NCBI RefSeq assembly: GCF_900590885.1
Contig: NZ_UUON01000004.1
Span: 558,001-622,000 of the forward strand
Direction: 5' to 3'
Length of the DNA: 64,000 nucleotides
From: Pseudomonas viridiflava
GTDB lineage: Bacteria > Pseudomonadota > Gammaproteobacteria > Pseudomonadales > Pseudomonadaceae
How positions within the stretch are numbered: position 1 is the stretch's first letter; the number at the start of each line of letters is the position of its first letter. The notes below the pieces were generated by a model, which saw only the letters and a list, made by a program, of their open reading frames with translations, did no database searches and had not been told where the DNA came from. The position numbers and the translations under genes were made by a program. Shown one piece after another: positions 39,841 through 48,058 of this stretch.

Positions 39841-41160
39841 ATGGATAACTCCAACACCTTGCCTCTGGGGTCGGCAGCTGCGCCGGCGAAAGAACGCACC
39901 ACCTCCAGCCGCATCAAATCGATTTTCAGCGGCTCCGTCGGCAACATGGTCGAGTGGTACGACTGGTACGTCTACGCCGCCTTCTCGTTGTACTTCGCCA
40001 AGGCCTTCTTTCCCGCAGGCTCTTCCACCGCCCAGTTGATGAACACCGCCGCGATCTTTGCCGTGGGCTTCATCATGCGCCCGATCGGCGGCTGGCTGAT
40101 GGGCATGTACGCCGACTACAAAGGCCGCAAGGCTGCATTGATGGCCTCGGTACTGCTGATGTGCTTCGGCTCATTGCTGATTGCCCTGACCCCGGGCTAC
40201 GACACCATCGGCATCGGCGCACCGATCCTGCTGGTGCTCGCACGCTTGCTGCAAGGCCTGTCGGTCGGCGGCGAATACGGCACCTCGGCCACCTACCTGA
40301 GTGAAATGGCGACCAAGGAACGTCGCGGTTTCTTCTCCAGTTTCCAATATGTAACCCTGATTTCCGGCCAGCTCATCGCCCTGGCAGTGTTGATCGTGCT
40401 GCAACAAACCCTGACCACCGAGCAGCTGTATGCCTGGGGCTGGCGTATCCCGTTCGCCATCGGCGCCCTGTGCGCAGTGGTCGCGCTGTACCTGCGTCGC
40501 GGCATGGAAGAAACCGAGTCGTTCACCAAGAAGGAAAAAGCCAAGGAAAGCGCGATGCGCACCTTGATGCGTCACCCCAAGGAAGTGCTCACCGTGGTCG
40601 GCCTGACCATGGGCGGTACGCTGGCGTTCTACACCTACACCACCTACATGCAGAAATACCTGGTGAACACCGTCGGCATGAGCATCTCCGACTCCACCAC
40701 CATCTCGGCGGCGACGCTGTTTCTGTTCATGTGCATACAGCCCCTGGTCGGTGGGCTGTCGGACAAGGTCGGCCGTCGGCCGATCCTGATCGCCTTCGGT
40801 ATCCTCGGCACGCTGTGCACCGTACCGATCCTCACCACCCTGCACACCATCCAGACCTGGTGGGGCGCGTTCTTCCTGATCATGGCGGCGCTGATCATCG
40901 TCAGCGGCTACACCTCGATCAACGCGGTCGTTAAGGCCGAACTGTTCCCCACCGAAATCCGTGCGTTGGGCGTGGGCCTGCCGTATGCGCTGACCGTATC
41001 GATCTTCGGCGGTACCGCGGAATACATCGCGCTATGGTTCAAGAGCATCGGCATGGAAACCGGCTACTACTGGTACGTGACCGCGTGCATCGCGGTGTCG
41101 CTGGTGGTCTACGTGACCATGAAGGACACCCGCAAGCATTCGCGGATAACCACGGACTAA
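39841..41160 (+). CDS. MFS dicarboxylate (alpha-ketoglutarate-type) transporter
   Basis: 439-aa major-facilitator protein of the metabolite:H+ symporter group (KgtP/PcaT-like), with 12 membrane segments. Signatures: GNMVEWYDWYVYAAFSLYFA at the N terminus, GGWLMGMYADYKGRKAAL (loop 2-3 motif), LQGLSVGGEYGTSATYLSEM, and GGLSDKVGRRPIL in the second half. I choose ATG at 39841 because AAGGA lies 8 nt upstream; an earlier ATG at 39826 overlaps that site. The sigma-54 promoter, paired upstream sites and preceding DctB/DctD-like pair suggest induction by its own substrate, probably alpha-ketoglutarate or a C4-dicarboxylate. Confidence 0.9.
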   Translation: MDNSNTLPLGSAAAPAKERTTSSRIKSIFSGSVGNMVEWYDWYVYAAFSLYFAKAFFPAGSSTAQLMNTAAIFAVGFIMRPIGGWLMGMYADYKGRKAALMASVLLMCFGSLLIALTPGYDTIGIGAPILLVLARLLQGLSVGGEYGTSATYLSEMATKERRGFFSSFQYVTLISGQLIALAVLIVLQQTLTTEQLYAWGWRIPFAIGALCAVVALYLRRGMEETESFTKKEKAKESAMRTLMRHPKEVLTVVGLTMGGTLAFYTYTTYMQKYLVNTVGMSISDSTTISAATLFLFMCIQPLVGGLSDKVGRRPILIAFGILGTLCTVPILTTLHTIQTWWGAFFLIMAALIIVSGYTSINAVVKAELFPTEIRALGVGLPYALTVSIFGGTAEYIALWFKSIGMETGYYWYVTACIAVSLVVYVTMKDTRKHSRITTD

Positions 41161-41175
41161 GGTGTGATGAAGTAA

Positions 41176-41208
41176 AAATGTGGGAAGGGGCTGCCTCCTC
41201 CCACATTT
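41176..41208. repeat. Degenerate REP palindrome
   Basis: AAATGTGGGA ... TCCCACATTT around a divergent core (AGGGGCTGCCTCC). It lies between convergent genes and may also act as a weak terminator. Confidence 0.65.
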
Positions 41209-41212
41209 GGAA

Positions 41213-41968
41213 TCAGGACAATTCTGCTACGTTGCGCTGTCCATACCGACGCTGCGCATAACTCGCCCCCGCAATCATCACCACCAACACCCCCGCCAAC
41301 ACAGCTGACGAACCAATGGTGCCAAAATCCAAACCGCCCTTTTCATGGGGTTTGGTCAGGAAGTCGCCCAGGGTCGCGCCGAAAGGCCGCGTGAGTACAA
41401 ACGCCACCCAGAACAACAGCACGCCCGAGATTTGCGTGAGGTATCTGAGCGCTACCACCACCGCAATGGTGGAACCGATCAGCAACGCCCCGCCGCCAAA
41501 ACCCAGCCCCGAGTCGTCCGCCAGAAAGTCGCCCAAGGCCGTACCCAGGGTGTTGGAGAACAGGATCGCGACCCAGTAAAACAGCTCGCCACGTGGGGTC
41601 TGCACCTTGTTCACATTCAGCGAATCACCACTGAGGTGCCACAGCGCAAAGGTGATCATCAAGAGCACGATCAGGATCATCGACCCGGCGGCATAACCCA
41701 GGCCGAGCGTGCGGTCCATAAAGTCCGACAACGTGGTACCGGCGGTGCTGGTGGACAGGATCACGATCCAGTACAGCACCGGGTTGTAGGTTTTCGAGCG
41801 CAGCTGCGTCAACAGGGTGAGCAGAAACACGCTGATCAGGATCATCGAACTGATGGCGTAGCCGACATCCAGGGTCATCGAGAGCAAGTCCCCGGCCGTT
41901 TCGCCCAGGGTGGTTGCGCAAATTTTCATGACCCAGAACGCCAGGGTGATCTGAGGAAGTTTGTTCAT
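41213..41968 (-). CDS. COG4705-type membrane protein with four internal repeats
   Basis: 251-aa integral membrane protein with about eight hydrophobic segments. Four repeats of one unit are visible, starting at W12, W67, W132 and W187: Trp, a hydrophobic run, then LGETAGD, AGTTLSD, LGTALGD and FGATLGD, followed by a Gly-rich turn. The Asp at the end of each motif is invariant (D27, D82, D147, D202). Four matching polar motifs inside membrane segments suggest a pore or ion-binding site, which is inference. No function is established for the family as I recall it. The neighbours give no clue. Confidence 0.75.
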   Translation of the reverse strand: MNKLPQITLAFWVMKICATTLGETAGDLLSMTLDVGYAISSMILISVFLLTLLTQLRSKTYNPVLYWIVILSTSTAGTTLSDFMDRTLGLGYAAGSMILIVLLMITFALWHLSGDSLNVNKVQTPRGELFYWVAILFSNTLGTALGDFLADDSGLGFGGGALLIGSTIAVVVALRYLTQISGVLLFWVAFVLTRPFGATLGDFLTKPHEKGGLDFGTIGSSAVLAGVLVVMIAGASYAQRRYGQRNVAELS

Positions 41969-42131
41969 GGGTACGAAGGCTCCGAAGCTCAGTCTTTCAA
42001 TGGGCGCAGACTGAACGCGACGCTGTGAAAATTAGGTGGCCGATGAATGAAAATTCCATAGCGCCGATGGAAATTCCCCGCCATGGCTTGCACTATGGCT
42101 GCCTTCCCGAATCTGCAGCAGGAACCCCGGC

Positions 42132-42764
42132 ATGTCTGACGATATCCACTTCTACGAACCCGCCAACGGCCACGGCCTGCCCCATGACCCGTTCAATGCC
42201 ATCGTCGGGCCACGGCCGATCGGCTGGATTTCGTCACACGACAGCGAGGGCCGCCTGAACCTGGCGCCCTACAGTTTCTTCAATGCGTTCAACTACATTC
42301 CGCCGATCATTGGTTTTTCCAGCGTCGGGCGCAAAGACAGCCTGAATAACATCGAGCAGACCGGCGAGTTCGTGTGGAACCTGGCCACCCGCCCGTTGGC
42401 CGAGCAGATGAACCAGAGCTGCGCCGCCGTTTCACCAGAGGTGAACGAGTTCGAGTTGTCCGGCCTGACGCCGGTGGCGTCGAAAATCGTTGGCGTGCCT
42501 CGAGTGGGCGAGAGCCCAGTGTCGTTCGAATGCAAGGTGACGCAGATCATCCAGCTGCAGCGCGCCGACAAGCAGTTGGTGCCGAGTTGGCTGGTGCTGG
42601 GCGAGGTGGTTGCGGTGCATATTGCCAAGTGGCTGCTCAAGGACGGCGTCTACGACACCGCCGCCGCCGAACCGATCCTGCGTGGCGGTGGCCCGGCGGA
42701 TTACTTCCAGTTGGGGCCTGAGGCGCTGTTCAAGATGTATCGCCCAGGTGCCACCAAGCCCTGA
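42132..42764 (+). CDS. Flavin reductase family (FMN-binding split barrel) protein
   Basis: 210-aa FMN-binding protein of the flavin reductase-like group (HpaC/RutF-related, COG1853). Motifs: PRPIGWISSHDSEGRLNLAPYSFFNAFNYIPP (split over residues about 27-58), FVWNLATRPLAEQMN, and SPVSFECKVTQI. Family members bind FMN and either supply reduced flavin or act alone. ATG 42132 sits after a CAGCAGGAACCCCGGC stretch containing AGGA. It is not in an evident operon. Confidence 0.88.
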   Translation: MSDDIHFYEPANGHGLPHDPFNAIVGPRPIGWISSHDSEGRLNLAPYSFFNAFNYIPPIIGFSSVGRKDSLNNIEQTGEFVWNLATRPLAEQMNQSCAAVSPEVNEFELSGLTPVASKIVGVPRVGESPVSFECKVTQIIQLQRADKQLVPSWLVLGEVVAVHIAKWLLKDGVYDTAAAEPILRGGGPADYFQLGPEALFKMYRPGATKP

Positions 42765-42782
42765 CTGAATGAAATGCAGCTG

Positions 42783-42816
42783 AAATGTGGGAGGGGGCAA
42801 GCCCCCTCCCACATTT
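42783..42816. repeat. REP element, perfect palindrome
   Basis: AAATGTGGGAGGGGGC and its exact complement flank AAGCC-type centre; it lies between convergent genes just after the flavin reductase gene. Confidence 0.85.
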
Positions 42817-42831
42817 GAACATCCAGATTCG

Positions 42832-43077
42832 TTAGTTGGCGGCAGTGGCCCAGGTCAGTTGACCTTCTTCATCTACATCAACCAGGCACTCAAGCTGCAG
42901 CGTCGCGGCATCATCGGCATCAGAGGCAGTCTTGAATTTTTGTCCATCAAGAATTTTGTGAAACTGCGGGGCGCCCATGCCATCCAGTGCCTTGACGGCG
43001 ACGGCGGCGCTGTAGCCCCCCTCACCCGGTACTACGGCGGAAACGGCTTCGTGGTGGGCAAATTGTTTACGTGCCAT
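42832..43077 (-). CDS. Small conserved hypothetical protein (81 aa)
   Basis: 81-aa soluble protein beginning MARKQFAHHEAV. It has alternating hydrophobic and acidic residues (LECLVDVDEEGQLTW near the C terminus), no membrane segment and no known motif. ATG at 43077 follows AGGA by 9 nt, which favours it over an in-frame start at 43095. It lies 35 bp downstream of the monooxygenase-like gene on the same strand and may be co-transcribed. Function unknown. Confidence 0.7.
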   Translation of the reverse strand: MARKQFAHHEAVSAVVPGEGGYSAAVAVKALDGMGAPQFHKILDGQKFKTASDADDAATLQLECLVDVDEEGQLTWATAAN

Positions 43078-43112
43078 GTTGCAGGTCCTGGCCAATGGAA
43101 AAGTCGGCCATT

Positions 43113-43454
43113 CTAACCCGCCAGTTGCAGGTACTCGCCATAGGCATGGGCGGCGGAGGTGTCGGTGAAGGTCTGGAAGTCCATGCTGCGCACCACCATG
43201 TCATTCAACAGCTCGGTAAAGATCATCAGGGCTGGCGAATTGAAGTAGGCGCTCATGGCCTGCTCGCTGCTCCAGAAACCCGAGACCAGCCACACATCGG
43301 GGTCGACCTGGGAATGCTGCAACGAAAATTGCAGGCAACCCTGAGCCTGACGGCCCGGTTCGATCAAACTGCTCAAACGTGCACCGAGTTCGGTGCTGCA
43401 CCCGGTGCGGGCGCGGATAAAGGCCATATGGCTCGCGGGAATGGGGGTGGACAT
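43113..43454 (-). CDS. Antibiotic biosynthesis monooxygenase (ABM) domain protein
   Basis: 113-aa single ABM-like dimeric alpha/beta-barrel protein. The core pattern is RLSSLIEPGRQAQGCLQFSL...DVWLVSGFWSSEQAMSAYFNS, in which the spacing matches ABM domains (PF03992). Such proteins oxidise small quinols or degrade haem, but many are uncharacterised. ATG at 43454 follows GGGAGA; the frame extends upstream to 43520 without support. It is divergent from the AraC-type regulator, with inverted repeats between. Confidence 0.75.
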   Translation of the reverse strand: MSTPIPASHMAFIRARTGCSTELGARLSSLIEPGRQAQGCLQFSLQHSQVDPDVWLVSGFWSSEQAMSAYFNSPALMIFTELLNDMVVRSMDFQTFTDTSAAHAYGEYLQLAG

Positions 43455-43782
43455 GTTCGACTCTCCCGTTGAGAAGTGATGCTCGGCAAGCACTGTGAGG
43501 GCGTGTTGCCACAGGATCAAAGATAACGGCGCGGGTGTGGGCGCAGTTAGTCGATTCCTGCCGGCTTATTGCACAATCCTGCGAGAAGCGTAGAGAGGAC
43601 GTTTGGCACCCAGGTTTTATTCCACAGGCAAACGCCTTGTTTCACTGAGATGACAGGCCCGCTGCTTGCCTGATTGGCGATGTGTCGCAGGATCAGGCAA
43701 GGATTGTGCAGAATCGACGTAACACTTTTTGAAAAGCCACGGCTAAGCTGAGCCCATCGTAAAAGCACGCAGAGGAGCCTCC
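43455..43782. promoter_or_regulatory. Intergenic region with nested inverted repeats
   Basis: The 328-bp gap between the ABM gene and the AraC-type regulator holds two perfect inverted repeats. TGCACAATCCT (43570-43580) is answered by AGGATTGTGCA (43700-43710), and CTTGCCTGAT (43665-43674) by ATCAGGCAAG (43692-43701). TCGCAGGAT also recurs beside both outer arms. These are candidate operators for the AraC-type protein. Confidence 0.5.
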
Positions 43783-44712
43783 ATGTCGTCGCCCAGAAAT
43801 AACGCCATGCCCCTTGATGCCGATATGGAAAAACAGCGCGAAGAGCTCGCTTGCATCGTCTGCCGGCATACCTGGGAAGACGGTTCCTACGGCACAGCGA
43901 TCACCTCACTGTTCCTGAACCGCCACAACGCCCCCCGCGATTTCATGCCGGTACTGGTCGAGCCCGCGCTGTGCATCCTGGCCCATGGCCGCAAGGAAGT
44001 GCGTTTGGCGGATGAGGTCTTCGCCTACGACCCGCTCAACTACCTGGTGTTTTCAGTCGCGATGCCGGTGGCGGGCCGAATCATCGAAGCCACCCCGGAT
44101 GATCCCAACCTGTCGGTGCGCATCAATATCGACCCGGCGCAGCTCACGGCCCTGATCGCCGAAGCCGGGCCGATGGGCGTGCCGTCACGGCCGACATCGC
44201 GCGGGATGTATGTCGACCGTATCGACACCCAGTTGCTCGACGCCGTGCTGCGCCTGGCACGCCTGCTGGATTCGCCGAAAGACATCGCCATGCTCGCGCC
44301 GTTGATCAACCGGGAAATTCTCTATCGCTTGTTGCGTGGGCCACAGGGTTATCGCCTGTATGAAATTGCCGTGACCAACAGTCAGAGCCATCGGGTCAGC
44401 CAGGCGATCAAGTGGTTGAACGGCAACTACGAGCAACCGCTGCGCATCGATGACCTGGCCAAGGAAGTGAACCTCAGCGTCTCGACCTTGCACCACCGGT
44501 TCAAGGCAATCACCGCCATGAGCCCGTTGCAGTATCAGAAGCAGCTGCGCTTGCAGGAAGCGCGGCGGTTGATGATTGCCGAAGGGCTGGAAGCTTCGGC
44601 GGCGGGGTATCGGGTGGGGTATGAAAGCCCATCGCAGTTCAGCCGCGAGTACAGCCGGTTGTTTGGTGCACCGCCGCTTAGGGATCTGGCAAGACTGCGC
44701 CAAAGCATCTGA
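43783..44712 (+). CDS. AraC-family transcriptional regulator (AraC_N type)
   Basis: 309-aa AraC-type regulator with an N-terminal AraC_N (PF06719-like) domain (about residues 25-180: FMPVLVEPALCILAHGRKEV, FAYDPLNYLVFSVAMPV). Two helix-turn-helix units follow (RIDDLAKEVNLSVSTLHHRF and AAGYRVGYESPSQFSREYSRLFG). ATG 43783 follows AGAGGAG. This subgroup often controls an adjacent oxidoreductase in response to reactive or aromatic compounds. The divergent ABM gene is the nearest target. Confidence 0.92.
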   Translation: MSSPRNNAMPLDADMEKQREELACIVCRHTWEDGSYGTAITSLFLNRHNAPRDFMPVLVEPALCILAHGRKEVRLADEVFAYDPLNYLVFSVAMPVAGRIIEATPDDPNLSVRINIDPAQLTALIAEAGPMGVPSRPTSRGMYVDRIDTQLLDAVLRLARLLDSPKDIAMLAPLINREILYRLLRGPQGYRLYEIAVTNSQSHRVSQAIKWLNGNYEQPLRIDDLAKEVNLSVSTLHHRFKAITAMSPLQYQKQLRLQEARRLMIAEGLEASAAGYRVGYESPSQFSREYSRLFGAPPLRDLARLRQSI

Positions 44713-44726
44713 CACACTGAGGTTAA

Positions 44727-44758
44727 ACATGTGAGGGGACTTGCCCCCTCCCACATTT
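44727..44758. repeat. Degenerate REP palindrome
   Basis: ACATGTGAGGGGACTTGC opposite CCCTCCCACATTT; one arm has diverged. It lies between the convergent regulator and gtrS genes. Confidence 0.65.
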
Positions 44759-44773
44759 GTCCTGCGGCGGTCT

Positions 44774-46243
44774 TTAGTCCAGGGTTCGCGGGAGCTGCAA
44801 GGTGACGCGCAAGCCGCCCTCGCGCAAATTCTGCAAGCTCACTTCGCCGCCATGGCTGTGAGCGATGTTGCGCGCAATCCCCAGACCCAAGCCGTAACCC
44901 TGCTGCTGCCCGGCGAGACGAAAGTGCGGCTCGAACACCTGCTCCAACCGCTGCTCCGGCACACCGGGGCCTTCGTCATCCACGTGCAAAATGAACTCCG
45001 CACCATCATCCTCAATGTGCAAATGCGCGTTCTGCCCGTACTTCAAGGCGTTGTCGATCAGGTTGCCGATGCAGCGTTTAAGCGCCAGCGGCTTGCCCGG
45101 GTAGGCTGCCAACGCCGCGCCATCCAGGGTCACGCGGCCGTTGCCGTTGGGCGCCACATACGGTTCCACCAGGCATTCGAGCACGTGGTTGAGGTCGACC
45201 GGCTGGATGTTTTCGTGGATATCGGTGTCTTTCACGCATTGCAGCGCGCCCTTCACCAGCAGCTCCAGCTCATCCAGGTCGCGGCCGAATTTGGTTTGCA
45301 GGTTCTCGTCTTCGAGCAATTCCACGCGCAGGCGCAGGCGGGTGATGGGCGTGCGCAGGTCGTGGGAAATCGCGCTGAACAACTGGCTGCGCTCGGTCAG
45401 GTAACGGCTGATGCGTTCGCGCATGGCGTTGAATGCACGCCCCACTTCCACCACTTCGCTGCCGCCGCCTTCGGCCACCGGCTCCACATCCGCGCCCAGG
45501 GACATGTCCCGCGCCGCCCGCGCCAGGCGCTTGAGCGGCCGGCTCTGCCAGTGCACCAGCAGGCCGATAAACAGCAGCAGGAAACCGCTGGTCAGCACGA
45601 TAAACCACACCTGCTGGGACGGCAGGCCTTGTTCTTCAAGGCTGGTGTAGGGCTCGGGCAACAATGAGGCGATGTACAGCCACTCACCCGGTGCCAGCTG
45701 GATCTGGGTCACCAGCACCGGCGGGTTCACCGGTTCCAGGGTTAACGCGTAATGCGCCCAGGAACGTGGCAACTCATCGAGCTTGAGGCCGGCGTTAAAG
45801 ATGCGCAGGTCTTCGGCGCTGACGAACTCCACCGAGATATGCACATCGGCGCCGAGGGTCTGGCGCAGCACTTCGTCTACTGCCACCAGCACCGCCTGCT
45901 TGCGCGGGGTTTGCGGCAGTATTTCCATGTCCAGCGGGCGATCGTTGAGGGTCACCACAAAGCGCGTGCCGCCCATGCTGCGCAACTGGTCGAGGACCAA
46001 CGGCCGGTAGGCCACCGGCAACGAACGGAAATAACTCACGCTGGCGGTCATCGAATGCGCCAGGCTGCGGGCACTGGTGACCAGGCCTTCGAGCTGGGTG
46101 GCACGCAATTGCGAAACCCAGATCACGCTGGACAGCGCCTGGGCGAACAGCACCGCGAGCAAGGTCAGCAGCAGCATGCGCCCCAGCAGCGAGCGCGGCA
46201 CCGGCAAGCGCCGGCGGCGCTCGGTCAGGTGTTCAGTGGGCAT
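44774..46243 (-). CDS. gtrS: Sensor kinase GtrS of the glucose/2-ketogluconate system
   Basis: 489-aa membrane histidine kinase. TM1 (about residues 18-40), a periplasmic sensor of about 150 aa, TM2 (about 200-222), HAMP, then HisKA with FSAISHDLRTPITRLRLRVE (H294), N box CIGNLIDNALKYG, DEGPGV and GYGLGLGIARNIAHSHGG. It is EnvZ/OmpB-type. Together with GltR it controls glucose uptake porin and transport genes in pseudomonads, responding to 2-ketogluconate or 6-phosphogluconate as I recall. ATG at 46243 overlaps the gltR stop by 11 bp; an upstream TTG is an alternative. Confidence 0.9.
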   Translation of the reverse strand: MPTEHLTERRRRLPVPRSLLGRMLLLTLLAVLFAQALSSVIWVSQLRATQLEGLVTSARSLAHSMTASVSYFRSLPVAYRPLVLDQLRSMGGTRFVVTLNDRPLDMEILPQTPRKQAVLVAVDEVLRQTLGADVHISVEFVSAEDLRIFNAGLKLDELPRSWAHYALTLEPVNPPVLVTQIQLAPGEWLYIASLLPEPYTSLEEQGLPSQQVWFIVLTSGFLLLFIGLLVHWQSRPLKRLARAARDMSLGADVEPVAEGGGSEVVEVGRAFNAMRERISRYLTERSQLFSAISHDLRTPITRLRLRVELLEDENLQTKFGRDLDELELLVKGALQCVKDTDIHENIQPVDLNHVLECLVEPYVAPNGNGRVTLDGAALAAYPGKPLALKRCIGNLIDNALKYGQNAHLHIEDDGAEFILHVDDEGPGVPEQRLEQVFEPHFRLAGQQQGYGLGLGIARNIAHSHGGEVSLQNLREGGLRVTLQLPRTLD

Positions 46244-46967
46244 TGCCGGCAACCACGCTGGCTGCCAGTTGATAACCGCTGCCGCGCACGGTGCGGATCA
46301 GCTTCGGAGGTTTTTCGGTATCGCGCAGGCGTTGGCGCAAGCGGCTCACGGCCATGTCGACAATCCGGTCCAGCGGCATCAGGTCACGGCCACGGGTGGC
46401 GTTGCCAATGGTGTCGCGGTCGAGAATCTGTTGTGGGTGGTCGAGAAACAACTTGAGCAGCGCGAAGTCGGCGCCGGACAGAATCACCTCTTCCCCGTCC
46501 ACGTGAAACAGCCGATGGCTGATCATGTCCAGGCGCCATTCACCGAACACCAACACGTCGCCACCGCCGCTGCGTTCCTGGCCGAACTGGCAGCGGCGCA
46601 ACAGGGCCTTGATCCGCGCCTGCAGCTCGCGCGGGCTGAACGGCTTGCCGATGTAGTCGTCGGCCCCCAGCTCCAGGCCGATCACGCGGTCAGCCTCGTC
46701 GGAGCTGGCGGTGAGCATGATGATCGGCACCTGCGCCTGGCGCGGGTGCTGGCGGATCCAGCGGCAAAGGCTGAAACCGTCTTCGTCCGGCAACATCACA
46801 TCCAGGATAACCAGGTCGCACGGCGCCTCGTTCATCGCCTGGCGGAACCCCGCGCCATCCGGCACGCCACGCACCTGAAAACCGGCACGGCTGAGGTAGG
46901 TTTGCAGCAATTCGCGGATTTCCTGGTCGTCGTCGACGAGGAGAATGGATTTACTGATTACGCTCAC
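46233..46967 (-). CDS. gltR: Response regulator GltR
   Basis: 244-aa OmpR/PhoB-type regulator. Receiver domain with DDDQE near the N terminus, phospho-acceptor D56 (VILDVMLPDEDG), and the Lys of GADDYIGKPFSPREL. The C-terminal winged helix (VDMAVSRLRQRLRD, TVRGSGYQL) binds DNA. The start is GTG at 46967: AGGAGG lies 5 nt upstream, while the in-frame codon at 47018 has none. It is encoded between glk and gtrS, the order known for glucose-responsive gltR in pseudomonads. Confidence 0.93.
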   Translation of the reverse strand: MSVISKSILLVDDDQEIRELLQTYLSRAGFQVRGVPDGAGFRQAMNEAPCDLVILDVMLPDEDGFSLCRWIRQHPRQAQVPIIMLTASSDEADRVIGLELGADDYIGKPFSPRELQARIKALLRRCQFGQERSGGGDVLVFGEWRLDMISHRLFHVDGEEVILSGADFALLKLFLDHPQQILDRDTIGNATRGRDLMPLDRIVDMAVSRLRQRLRDTEKPPKLIRTVRGSGYQLAASVVAGNAH

Positions 46968-47001
46968 GGGGTCCTCCTTGTTGTTATGGGGTGTACTTGA
47001 G

Positions 47002-47093
47002 GGCCTCATCGGGGGCAAGCCCCTCCCACACTGGAACGCATTTCAAATTGTGGGAGGGGCGGTGCGACGATTCGACTTGCCCCCGATGAGGCC
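47002..47093. repeat. REPIN of variant type (second copy)
   Basis: Left arm GGCCTCATCGGGGGCAAGCC; right arm GGGAGGGGCGGTGCGACGAT, then TCGACTTGCCCCCGATGAGG. The GGTGCGACGA insert is shared with the copy at 39570-39661. It separates glk from gltR within a same-strand gene run. Confidence 0.8.
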
Positions 47094-47101
47094 ATCACTG
47101 C

Positions 47102-48058
47102 CTATGCAAAAGCCTGCTCCAGTGCAACGCCAGCCCCGGTCAACCCGGAATACGGTGCGGTCACCAACCACACCGGAATGCCTTTGAAGTAGTCGCTCAT
47201 GCAGCCTTTGTCACTGAAGCTTTTGGCAAAGCCGCTGTTGATAAAGAAGTCGGCAAACCTCGGTATCACCCCGCCCACGATATACACACCACCGCGTCCA
47301 CCGGTGGTCAGCACGTTATTGCCGGCAACCCGGCCCAGCCAGATGCTGAACTGGTCCAATACTTCCATGGCGATCGGATCGCCCGCCAGCCCCGCCGCCG
47401 TAATGGCTTCGGGCGTGTCCAGTACCGGCACATGCCCGTCGACCGCACAGATCGCCCGGTACAGACGCGGCAAGCCACCACCGCTCAACGCGGTCTCGGC
47501 GCTGACGTGGCCGATCTCAGTGTAGATGTGCTGCCACAGCTGGGTTTCACGCGGGCTGCTCAGGGGCAGGTCAACGTGCCCGCCCTCCCCCGGCAACGCC
47601 GCAAAGCGGCCGGCGCCGAGGTCCAGCAGCGTGCCAACGCCCAGGCCGGTGCCCGGGCCGATCACTACCGCCGGGCGCAACGGCTCCGGCGTGCCTGCGC
47701 AGACCACGCGAAATTCGTCGGGTTGCAGGCGGGTCATGCCCAGGGCCATGGCCGAGAAGTCATTGACCAGCAGCAGCTCATCCACTTGCAACGTCTGGCA
47801 AAACGCAGTCTTGCTCAGGCGCCAGTGATTGTTGGTGAATTTAAATTCATCCCCGCTCACCGGCCCGGCGACCGATAGGCACACCGCGCCGATATCGCCG
47901 ATTTTAAGCCCCTCTTCCTGCAGATAGACCTTGATCGCGTCTTCAGGGCTTTTGTGATCCGCCGTGGCATGCACCCGAATCGAATGCAGTGCCGAATCCT
48001 GCCACAACGCAAAACGGGCGTTGGTACCCCCGATATCACCGACCAGCGCAAGTTTCAC
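47102..48058 (-). CDS. glk: Glucokinase
   Basis: 318-aa ROK-independent glucokinase (Glk/PF02685) phosphorylating glucose to glucose-6-phosphate. N-terminal phosphate loop [15 protein letters not shown], sugar-binding [26 protein letters not shown], and [16 protein letters not shown] are all present. The start is GTG at 48058, overlapping the edd stop (GTGA), so edd and glk are translationally coupled. Length is typical (about 320). Confidence 0.95.
   Translation of the reverse strand: MKLALVGDIGGTNARFALWQDSALHSIRVHATADHKSPEDAIKVYLQEEGLKIGDIGAVCLSVAGPVSGDEFKFTNNHWRLSKTAFCQTLQVDELLLVNDFSAMALGMTRLQPDEFRVVCAGTPEPLRPAVVIGPGTGLGVGTLLDLGAGRFAALPGEGGHVDLPLSSPRETQLWQHIYTEIGHVSAETALSGGGLPRLYRAICAVDGHVPVLDTPEAITAAGLAGDPIAMEVLDQFSIWLGRVAGNNVLTTGGRGGVYIVGGVIPRFADFFINSGFAKSFSDKGCMSDYFKGIPVWLVTAPYSGLTGAGVALEQAFA

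Noticed and set aside
43547..43768. 73-codon frame across the AraC/ABM intergenic region
   Set aside because: It covers the inverted repeats and has no ribosome-binding site or family resemblance; the region looks regulatory.
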